Part shown: positions 61,601-64,000 of the stretch, in pieces
How the letters are laid out: each line of letters begins with the position of its first letter
How positions within the stretch are numbered: position 1 is the stretch's first letter
Assembly (NCBI GenBank): GCA_002633005.1
Contig: NMRA01000626.1
Span: 157,358 to 221,357 of the forward strand
Direction: 5' to 3'
Length of the DNA: 64,000 nt
Origin: Phoronis australis
Taxonomy: Eukaryota > Phoronida > Phoronidae
The notes under the pieces: generated by a model
What the model saw: only the letters and a program-made list of their open reading frames with translations
What the model was told of the DNA's origin: nothing
Databases searched by the model: none
Made by a program: the position numbers and the translations under genes

Positions 61601-62419
61601 TACAGGACTCTAATCCAGGACTACGGATCGGTCATTACAGACAGCTAGGTACAGGACTCTAATCCAGGACTACGGATCAGTCACTACAGACAGCTAGGTA
61701 CAAGAAAAAAAGCTAGAAATTATTTACAGAACAACGTTGAACTTGCATGATATCAAACATATAAAGTAGACCAGTCCTGTGGATAAAGCTAATCAACCTT
61801 TGCTGTAAATAAACATTTAAATCTATCCACTAGGATACATGGTCTCTGGTTACATACTTATCGGCCACCTGCTGCGAAGCTCTTCGGACTATGGCCAGTA
61901 GCTCAGGCTGCATGCTGGCTTTTATAACCTGAAGATGGAACAAAAAAGTACAGCGTCACATTCCTGAAAACCATGACATAAATACCTACAACAATTAATA
62001 TCCTATGATAAGCAAGTATCACGGAATACACAGAAATTAAACTTTATGGCTATATGTAATTTAAGTAAGTCTCTTAGATTGGAGACTTCAGGTAAAATTT
62101 CCATAATATTGTTGACTTAAGAGTAGGTCTTAACTTAATAATAAATGAAAAAAATCATAACTTTTGACAACCCTTGGTTAACTTTTAATTAAAACCAAGC
62201 AAACATCAATCATTAGTTGAAACCAGCACTTCACATGGAATACCTCGATGGCATCAGACACCCTCTTCAGCGTGGCTAAAGATTCAATGAGAATGGCTAT
62301 GAACTTAGGTCTGTTCTCCTCGGGGTCAGTGTTGTTCAGGTCCTCAGTAACATTGGTGGACACCCCATCCGAAGAAAAGTCACCATAGCTAGAAGGCTGG
62401 TCAACTTTGATGAGATCTC
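17902..62419 (-). CDS. EXOC4: Exocyst complex component 4 (SEC8), exons from mid-protein to stop
   Basis: Eighteen minus-strand exons join in phase: 62419-62244, 61928-61858, 61074-60933, 56799-56728, 56208-56068, 55506-55420, 54373-54286, 53418-53355, 51841-51741, 44050-43977, 40727-40589, 38926-38839, 36278-36053, 22640-22494, 21661-21543, 20984-20889, 19283-19172 and 18072-17902. About 700 residues are encoded, colinear with human EXOC4 from roughly residue 260 to the C-terminus. EXOC4 is a core subunit of the octameric exocyst, which tethers secretory vesicles to the plasma membrane before SNARE fusion. The N-terminal exons, expected to carry the Sec8 coiled-coil region, lie beyond the right edge. 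One exon (about 30 codons expected, phase 0 at both ends) between 36053 and 22640 was not found. Introns range from about 0.3 to 13.4 kb and hold a nested gene and many repeats. Confidence 0.95.
19470..19742. repeat. 39-bp minisatellite, 7 copies
   Basis: Seven head-to-tail copies start at 19470, 19509, 19548, 19587, 19626, 19665 and 19704. The unit includes GAATGTGGCCTACARGTTGC followed by CAAYGTRATCCATTTAACA. Copies differ by a few transitions. Because 39 is a multiple of three, several frames on both strands stay open, producing spurious 100-residue ORFs. It lies in an EXOC4 intron. Confidence 0.9.
20073..20270. repeat. Cluster of short 'AATTCCCCRTCATGAYGGC' repeats
   Basis: Related phrases occur at 20074 (CAGAATTCCCCGTCAC), 20119 (ATCATGATGGCTGAGC), 20208 (ATAATTCCCCATAATG) and about 20250 (CTCGTCATGACGGCC). 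Similar sequence lies at 2382-2433 and, inverted, at 51971-52061. This is a short dispersed repeat of unknown type. Confidence 0.5.
22120..22250 (-). repeat. Fragment of the 'cctagtggca' dispersed repeat
   Basis: The stretch atggccactatgtggtgcaa, then ccaaatccatccggaaatgg and gatagtgtcatgtctctaat, resembles an inner part of the 57245-58440 copy in the same orientation (ggccactaggtgacgcaaac, catctgaaaacgggaggata). No ends are preserved. Confidence 0.45.
22816..23702. repeat. 91-bp satellite array, truncated by assembly gap
   Basis: About 9.7 head-to-tail copies of a 91-bp unit start at ATGAAAAGCATCCAACATAC (22816, 22907, 22998 and so on). One copy carries a 6-bp insertion (catcatgatcatggg) near 23258. 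The later copies alternate between two variants of an inner stretch (GGTTCGAGAC and GGTTGGTAAT), so part of the array looks like a 182-bp higher-order repeat. The array runs into the gap. Confidence 0.93.
23703..24449. other. Assembly gap (747 N)
   Basis: A run of N separates two unrelated tandem arrays. Its true length is unknown. Any open frame called through it is an artefact. Confidence 0.99.
24450..25465. repeat. 56-bp satellite array, about 18 near-identical copies
   Basis: The unit begins AATACAATTCTTAGTAACAG and ends TTACTTCAGACGTATA. Copies are identical by eye except the last two, which carry T for C (cagatgtata). The extreme homogeneity suggests recent expansion or collapsed assembly. 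The left edge is the gap and the right edge breaks at about 25467. Confidence 0.95.
25535..25635. repeat. Left copy of a direct repeat flanking the Copia fragment
   Basis: The stretch with attgaaatgtgtttatatcc, tgtagttacataatattcta and tcctgttgttgtttatgg recurs almost identically at about 26518-26640. The two copies bracket the Copia fragment in direct orientation, as remnants of LTRs would. Full LTR boundaries are not clear. Confidence 0.5.
25640..26118 (+). pseudogene. Ty1/Copia-type reverse transcriptase fragment
   Basis: The frame from about 25648 reads [12 protein letters not shown], then [20 protein letters not shown] (the RT active-site block with VDD), FKVGKK and FKYCGIELQ, as in the Copia RVT_2 domain. 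After about 26050 the frame ends in a stop, while a neighbouring frame continues with [15 protein letters not shown], the conserved Copia segment that follows RT. That indicates a frameshift. Integrase, gag and protease are not visible. This is a dead fragment flanked by related non-coding stretches. Confidence 0.8.
26125..26392. repeat. 27-bp minisatellite, about 9 copies
   Basis: The unit is TTAGAGACAGGCATGTTAGA plus ATTGTAG. The array is interrupted near 26308-26335. It starts directly after the Copia fragment. Since 27 is a multiple of three, open frames arise on both strands but are not genes. Confidence 0.85.
26518..26640. repeat. Right copy of the direct repeat flanking the Copia fragment
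   Basis: It matches 25535-25635 (tgtagttacataatattct, ctatcctgttgttgtttg). Together with the preceding TGTTAGAATTGTAGTTAGAA stretches at 26414 it may be a decayed 3' LTR. This is inference from position and similarity only. Confidence 0.45.
27733..28245. mobile_element. Possible short terminal-inverted-repeat element
   Basis: GGCCCTTTCATA at about 27736 occurs inverted as TATGAAAGGGCC at about 28232, with weaker similarity further inward (GAGCTGAACG and GGAGCTTCAACG). The interior has no gene; a 60-residue open frame at 28143 has no domain. Confidence 0.3.
29331..29372. repeat. CA/CG-rich microsatellite
   Basis: A short tract of alternating acgcacacac-type dinucleotides. The open frames on both strands across it are low complexity. 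Confidence 0.75.
29595..29763 (+). pseudogene. GIY-YIG-like fragment, probable Penelope-like element remnant
   Basis: One frame reads AVYKINCK. After a one-base shift the next frame reads [18 protein letters not shown], then [14 protein letters not shown] and a stop. The order Y-K-I-x-C, C-N-x-F-Y-x-G, R-x-x-x-R, then a Leu-Phe-Asn-His-x-x-x-S-N-H block is that of the GIY-YIG endonuclease domain at the C-terminus of Penelope-like retroelements. It is frameshifted and lacks the reverse transcriptase part. Confidence 0.6.
30363..30434 (-). repeat. tRNA-Glu-like pseudogene or SINE head
   Basis: On the minus strand, TGTCTGGTGGTCTAGAGG resembles the 5' part and A box of tRNA-Glu, and AAGGTACGATACCCGG resembles the T arm and B box at the right distance. 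The anticodon arm cannot be folded, so it is not a working tRNA. Confidence 0.5.
30865..31059 (-). other. Open frame with splice-like borders, unrecognised
   Basis: A minus-strand frame from ATG 31059 stays open to a strong donor-like gtaagtat just below 30866. It also contains an acceptor-like cctgtttttcacag, so either a first exon or a 60-nt internal exon (containing [13 protein letters not shown]) is possible. The 60-nt version does not fit EXOC4: in the required phase it has a stop. It lies inside the 30172-32573 element and may be a relic of that element's own gene. Confidence 0.25.
31075..31158 (+). other. Short open frame, unrecognised, divergent from 31059
   Basis: ATG at 31075 opens a frame of 27 codons (starts [18 protein letters not shown]). 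The next frame over continues [18 protein letters not shown], suggesting a one-base frameshift in a formerly longer coding region. It starts only about 15 bp from the minus-strand ATG, as at a bidirectional promoter. No family was recognised. Confidence 0.3.
32100..32555. repeat. Degenerate tandem repeat with TCTATACTATTATT core
   Basis: Roughly eight irregularly spaced copies of a TCTATA(C/T)(C/T)ATTATT core alternate with TTTCCACAAATTT-like spacers. They form the right subterminal region of the 30172-32573 element. Confidence 0.7.
32606..32888. repeat. 21-bp minisatellite, about 13 copies
   Basis: The unit CAGGWAGGAGAGTTCATCTYG is 21 bp, with some variants. Since 21 is a multiple of three, one frame per strand is open throughout (GRRVHLA repeats on plus, CKMNSPS repeats on minus). 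These frames lack any flanking gene structure. Confidence 0.9.
33336..34292 (+). CDS. DXD-type membrane glycosyltransferase, intronless, nested in EXOC4 intron
   Basis: The frame encodes 318 residues. A short basic N-terminus (MRTCRKF) precedes a membrane anchor at about residues 14-36, as in type II Golgi/ER enzymes. PRIIHQIW (65-72) and the run [20 protein letters not shown] (132-151) with DMD at 150-152 mark the sugar-binding DXD domain (Gly_transf_sug, as in OCH1 and inositol-phosphoceramide mannosyltransferases). DXD normally holds the metal of a nucleotide sugar. A C-terminal HDTGSW (253-258) fits the HxxxxSW seen in such enzymes. A second hydrophobic segment lies at 271-289. Donor and acceptor sugars cannot be read from sequence. 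An acceptor-like ccccttttcag ends at 33291, so a 5' UTR exon may exist upstream. It lies opposite EXOC4, in the intron below 36053. Confidence 0.88.
   Translation: MRTCRKFITSTATKLILVILATVTAVEFIAFTHYFVTTLTESEEMRRQILMDRSDHPVDTSEKTPRIIHQIWQPHYMAEMPKNWRTGMESWIKHNPGWEHMMWNDEKINNLIIKHYPWFMEFYKTYRTRVQRFDAAGYLIMYHYGGIYVDMDITCPNDRVLQELIDDNYSATLFRKRFYSMGTDIFVGKRRSAFFRYVVLWLFKSRRFYLFPHWNIIMSTGPQFMYGMYAQYPFKSEILVHERIYANSRLIDHDTGSWHEWDAHIFSAFMHVLPWLSIASFLAILFKIRFCNLAPHVVHYWTRLNSYRLWLPQYDQYV
36053..44050 (-). CDS. EXOC4: EXOC4 exon block 3 (four exons)
   Basis: The exons are 44050-43977 (ends GAPKPLLQ, as human QRPLLQ), 40727-40589 ([28 protein letters not shown]), 38926-38839 ([18 protein letters not shown]) and 36278-36053 ([39 protein letters not shown]). 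The last exon ends NLHESV at phase 0. In the human protein the next residues (EWLASR and on) precede the segment encoded at 22640, so at least one further exon should follow. The 7.7-kb intron between the 51741 and 44050 exons contains the THAP element. Confidence 0.94.
36612..38625. mobile_element. 2.0-kb TTAA-flanked terminal-inverted-repeat element
   Basis: TTAA (36612-36615) is followed by GGCGGGTGTATACAC. At the other end GTGTATCCACCTGCC precedes TTAA (38622-38625). The 15-bp ends match at 13 positions after inversion. A TTAA target duplication is typical of piggyBac and Kolobok; the GG start fits Kolobok better than piggyBac. Inside is a second inverted pair, GGGCGGAG (about 37361) and CTCCGCCC (about 38407). 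No full transposase was seen. A short exon-like frame lies at 37651-37727. Confidence 0.6.
37651..37727 (+). other. Exon-like short open frame, unrecognised
   Basis: ATG 37651 opens [18 protein letters not shown] and runs to a good donor (CTTGG then gtgaga). Without splicing it would stop at the donor's TGA. It could be the first exon of a gene carried by the TTAA element, or a captured host exon. I found no second exon that would support it. The next ATG-bearing frame at 38172 has no evident relation. Confidence 0.25.
39190..39537 (+). pseudogene. 3' end of a non-LTR retrotransposon ORF
   Basis: The final frame reads [20 protein letters not shown], then [20 protein letters not shown] and a short tail ending ILQWMDNA before a TAG at 39535-39537. 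The pattern (G-x-P-x-x-R-W-R-D-D-I, W-x-R-x-A-x-D-R, then a terminal QW) is that of the C-terminus of many LINE reverse transcriptases. Upstream the frame is broken by stops. This is a 5'-truncated dead copy. Confidence 0.7.
39747..39817 (+). repeat. tRNA-derived SINE-like head
   Basis: Seven bases at the start (GTGTGGC) pair perfectly with seven at the end (GCCACAC), as an acceptor stem would over 71 nt. TGGCTTAGTGAGATAGG is A-box-like and GTGGGTTTGAGTATC is B-box-like. It shares CTCAAGGTCGTGGGTT with the minus-strand copy at 397-457. The arms do not fold cleanly. Confidence 0.55.
40984..41061. repeat. Perfect 17-bp inverted repeat (hairpin)
   Basis: ATGATTGGCTGCTGCTG (40984-41000) is perfectly inverted as CAGCAGCAGCCAATCAT (41045-41061) across a 44-bp loop. 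It lies next to an EXOC4 exon (40589-40727), on the upstream intron side. Each arm contains an ATTGG or CCAAT box. Confidence 0.7.
41641..41695. repeat. 11-bp inverted repeat at a dispersed GCCGAGCATGGGCG motif
   Basis: TTACCGCCCAG (41641-41651) is inverted as CTGGGCGGTAA (41685-41695), followed by GCCGAGCATGGGCG. The motif GTAAGCCGAGCATGGGCG recurs at about 43232, and degenerate or inverted forms lie at about 47465, 47800 and 54558. Confidence 0.55.
41968..42191. repeat. Diverged local duplication
   Basis: The stretch gtttacaatctgactattat, acacacttgatactattttc and ctgaatcctctagtcacagt (from 41968) recurs in diverged form from 42106 (gtttacaatccgactccatt, catacttgatattaatattt). No gene is involved. 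Confidence 0.5.
44940..45095. repeat. 20-bp minisatellite, about 6-7 copies
   Basis: The unit GGGGTGATATGGATATTCAT is repeated head to tail, with the outer copies degenerate (attcttagagtgatatagat). It is intronic. Confidence 0.85.
45100..48600. other. EXOC4 intron sequence without recognised genes
   Basis: AT-rich DNA. No exon, RNA or retroelement domain was recognised. The only notable sequence is inverted and degenerate forms of the GCCGAGCATGGGCG motif near 47465 and 47800. Confidence 0.4.
48732..49064 (+). pseudogene. THAP-domain ORF inside the TTAA element, truncated
   Basis: The 110-residue frame contains a C2CH THAP finger: C-x4-C (CIVPAC, residues 19-24), SFFRLP (35-40), a W in RKWL, then C-x2-H (CGWH, residues 74-77) and FVDSDF. 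THAP fingers bind specific DNA, and in transposases they recognise the element's own ends. After NEFRL the frame degenerates and stops, while the next frame continues [20 protein letters not shown] to a stop at about 49095, suggesting a frameshift close to 49000. No catalytic domain follows. If translated, the product would be a bare DNA-binding domain. Confidence 0.7.
49157..49233. repeat. Duplicated 'GAGCCACTGGCCGG' inside the THAP element
   Basis: TTTCGAGCCACTGGCCGG (about 49156) and TTCCGAGCCACTGGCCGG (about 49216) lie about 60 bp apart in direct orientation, between the THAP frame and the right end. The function is unknown. Confidence 0.5.
49740..51740. other. EXOC4 intron sequence without recognised features
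   Basis: AT-rich sequence. No exon with supporting homology, no tandem array and no transposon ends were recognised. Confidence 0.35.
51741..56799 (-). CDS. EXOC4: EXOC4 exon block 2 (six exons)
   Basis: The exons are 56799-56728 ([14 protein letters not shown]), 56208-56068 ([29 protein letters not shown]), 55506-55420 ([20 protein letters not shown], near-identical to the human SSSHAISMSAYLREQR block), 54373-54286 ([12 protein letters not shown]), 53418-53355 ([14 protein letters not shown]) and 51841-51741 ([20 protein letters not shown]). All junctions carry GT/AG and the phases chain without a break. This is the central helical part of SEC8. Introns are 0.6-1.5 kb and mostly featureless. 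Confidence 0.93.
51971..52061. repeat. Short palindromic repeat with CAGAATTCCCC ends
   Basis: CATTCTCCGTCATGA (about 51980) and TCATGACGGGGAATTCTG (about 52039) form an imperfect hairpin. Read on the minus strand, the right arm is the same phrase as at 20074 and 2388. It may be a tiny non-autonomous element. Confidence 0.45.
57245..58440 (-). mobile_element. Hairpin-ended dispersed repeat, copy C
   Basis: In opposite orientation to 11780-12907, it carries the same landmarks in the same order: an end palindrome (CCCACATATTTATATGTGG near 58401-58420), repeated 'cctagtggca' modules, 'tgtatctcc(c/t)aaac' phrases and a terminal CAACGCTCTGCGTTGCTCTT. CAACG and CGTTG at that end form a hairpin. 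A (GGAC)n-type run lies at about 58360-58395. There is no protein-coding capacity. It sits in an EXOC4 intron. Confidence 0.6.
58445..60490. other. EXOC4 intron sequence without recognised genes
   Basis: No exon, RNA gene or tandem repeat was recognised between the dispersed repeat and the degraded MITE-like copy near 60490. Confidence 0.35.
60493..60645. mobile_element. MITE-like element, copy 3 (degraded)
   Basis: The left end AGACAGAAATTGGGTCTTG and inner phrases (ctctgagaatatacc, agagataatttttataaatt) match the copies at 6209 and 13450. The right terminal repeat is not clear. Confidence 0.4.
60933..62419 (-). CDS. EXOC4: EXOC4 exon block 1 (three exons)
   Basis: Exon 62419-62244 begins with two bases finishing a Gly codon, then [10 protein letters not shown], and holds [18 protein letters not shown], matching the human DPEENSTLFMGILIKGLA region. 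Exon 61928-61858 encodes [16 protein letters not shown], and exon 61074-60933 encodes [13 protein letters not shown], the counterpart of human RLLLELLELLFDKF. The phases are 0, 2 and 0 at the ends of the three exons and all match. A 49-bp tandem repeat lies in the intron between the first two exons and the third. Confidence 0.93.
61503..61698. repeat. 49-bp tandem repeat, 4 copies
   Basis: The unit begins GGACTCTAATCCAGGACTAC and continues through a gatcggtcattacagacagc phrase. Copies are nearly identical, and the last carries two substitutions (gatcagtcactac). It lies in the EXOC4 intron between exons 61858 and 61074. Confidence 0.9.
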
Positions 62420-62639
62420 CTGCAAAAGAAAAATGGTTGTCATGTTGTACAGAATTGGGAAACGAGCAAACTCGAACATGAACAGAAGGCCAACTGGTCT
62501 CTTCTTCTTCTTCCTGTTAACAACAAATGATCGTAATATCACTCCTTACATGTTGGTGCATGTTAATGATAAACTGATCTGTGCATAACTGAAAATAACA
62601 ACAACACCAAGTATGGTTAATGCCAGGATAACAATAGGT

Positions 62640-63330
62640 TTTATTGTTTACTGTATAAGATAGATGTTCAAGATGTGACCTGTGAACATCTCTATTGTTT
62701 CTGATGAGATGACGAATTGTGGGAGTCTGTTCCAGTCGAAAGTAATTATCATGGTAAATAGGAAGAAAGAGTTTGCGTAGTATGCAGTGTGAATATGTGA
62801 TCTCTCAAAGTTGTGAGAGTGGGAGTCACGTGGTCTAGAAATATGTAGGGGTGGAAGGCATTAGTGGGGGAATAGCAACCAGGTTACGTACGGTCTTGTA
62901 CAGGAGGGACAGTTTATTTTGAGCTCGTCTTTCTTGAAGGGTGGGCCATTTGAGAGTTGTAGGCATTGATGAGAAGTGTATCTCGAGCGGTCATTTAAGA
63001 CAAACCTGGCTCTGCTATACGCTACAAACCTGGCTGCTCTACGCTACAAACCTGGCTGCTCTACGCTGTATTTTTCTACCATTTCAATACTGGAATGAGT
63101 GGGGAAATCCCAGATGGAGGAGCAGTATTCGAGTTTCGGTCTAACAAGTGAGGTTTAGGTGAGGGCTTTTGTTTCTCGGGGAGCATATTTAAGATTGTGT
63201 TTATTGAAACCACGAGTTCTGTTTGCCTTAGAGGTGATTGGGTCTATGTGAGTGTTCCACGATAAATTATTGGTGAGAGTCACCCCAAAGAATGGGGCTT
63301 GATTAATGCATTTGAGCGAAACGTTGTGAA
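62640..63330 (-). pseudogene. Non-LTR retrotransposon (CR1/Jockey-like) 3' fragment
   Basis: On the minus strand, from about 63310, the translation reads FFGVTLTNNLSWNTHI, then TSKANRTRGFNKHNLKYAPR and SLVRPKLEYCSSIWD, the standard block downstream of the LINE reverse-transcriptase palm. It continues with an RRAARF-type stretch, then WPTLQERRAQNKLSLLYKTV and NLVAIPP in shifted frames. In-frame stops and frameshifts make it dead. A 23-25-bp segment covering the RRAARFV codons is present three times (62998-63068). The fragment is intronic, antisense to nothing recognised, and on the same strand as EXOC4. Confidence 0.75.
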
Positions 63331-64000
63331 CTCATTCCCGAGCTCAACGACTAATCAATTTCAGCCAAGATCTCGTTTCTTCTTTTAAGAAGCACACTAA
63401 AGGCATGTAAGCAAGGGCAAGCAATGTTTGAAATGCCATTATTTGCCAACCAATGAGCAACAAGAAACAAATCCCACATAATTTTTGCTTGTCTTGGTTG
63501 ATTGCCTTGAGCTGTTAACAACACACATTTTGTGTACAAATTCATGTCAGTTGGGCGAAAATGCGGCCTGAAGCTTGCAATCAAATAAAACAAGAGTATT
63601 GCAACGAATTAATAAGCAACCACCAGGTGCATCGGAAACACTAATGATATGAGATCGTCATTTTCAAATATTTCTACAGTAGTCAGATCCATTAAATATC
63701 AACATCAGCTTTGCTCTCATCATAAGGGAAATGTAGGTGAAATTTCACAAGGATCCATCAAAGAATGGTAGATATTACAGTAGACACACTAGAGGGTGCC
63801 TTTAGTTAGTATAGTCACATCAGTCCAAAAGTCAGCACCAGCCATACTTAATAGAATCCATTACGTCATACTTAATGAAGAACGTTGAGATTTTGAGGCC
63901 GATGAAAAGAAAACCCAATTGCTGAACAACACTTTAGTCAGACCCAATAAAATCAATACAACACATGCATTGTCTTACTGAAGATCCATCAAGGAACTTG
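63331..64000. other. Right edge: EXOC4 intron with a repeat fragment
   Basis: No exon was recognised. From about 63735 phrases such as gaaatttcacaaggatccat and cactagagggtgcctttag resemble the 'cctagtggca' dispersed repeat on the minus strand, so a partial copy probably continues past the window. Confidence 0.35.

Noticed and set aside
1-64000. CRISPR array, operon or prokaryotic defence system
   Set aside because: The DNA is spliced animal sequence. The tandem arrays have no spacer-repeat structure and no cas-like genes are present.

Overview
This is animal nuclear DNA: AT-rich (by eye a bit over 60% A+T), with short exons bounded by GT/AG splice sites, large introns, and many tandem and interspersed repeats. 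The repeat mix (Copia-type retroelement, LINE and Penelope-like remnants, tRNA-derived SINE-like copies, TTAA-flanked DNA transposons, a dispersed module carrying 'cctagtggca') together with the gene content suggests a non-vertebrate bilaterian, probably marine (a mollusc, annelid, brachiopod or invertebrate deuterostome). I cannot name the species.

Layout. (1) 649-9292, plus strand: the last eight coding exons of a KIAA0232-family gene. Its 5' exons lie left of the window. After the conserved body the gene model continues into a tandem CCCH zinc-finger exon and a basic tail. (2) 9293-17740: gene-poor DNA between two convergent genes, with a 1.1-kb hairpin-ended repeat, a short MITE-like copy and a 0.75-kb foldback element. 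(3) 17902-62419, minus strand: eighteen exons of EXOC4/SEC8, the exocyst subunit, running from about residue 260 of the human protein to the stop. Its N-terminal exons lie right of the window. One expected exon, just before the exon at 22494-22640, was not found. It falls in a 13.4-kb intron that also holds a 747-base assembly gap.

The EXOC4 introns carry most of the rest. One intron contains an intronless plus-strand gene for a DXD-type membrane glycosyltransferase (33336-34292), two satellite arrays flanking the gap (91-bp and 56-bp units), a Copia-type reverse-transcriptase fragment and a 2.4-kb terminal-inverted-repeat element. The other introns hold a 2.0-kb TTAA-flanked element, LINE and Penelope-like fragments, and a 1.13-kb TTAA-flanked element whose ORF encodes a THAP zinc finger, which is the arrangement expected of a Kolobok-type transposon.

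The three main genes have no evident joint pathway. EXOC4 tethers secretory vesicles at the plasma membrane, the glycosyltransferase would act in the Golgi/ER lumen, and the KIAA0232 family is uncharacterised. Their proximity looks incidental. The main novelty is in the mobile elements and in the KIAA0232/CCCH domain arrangement.
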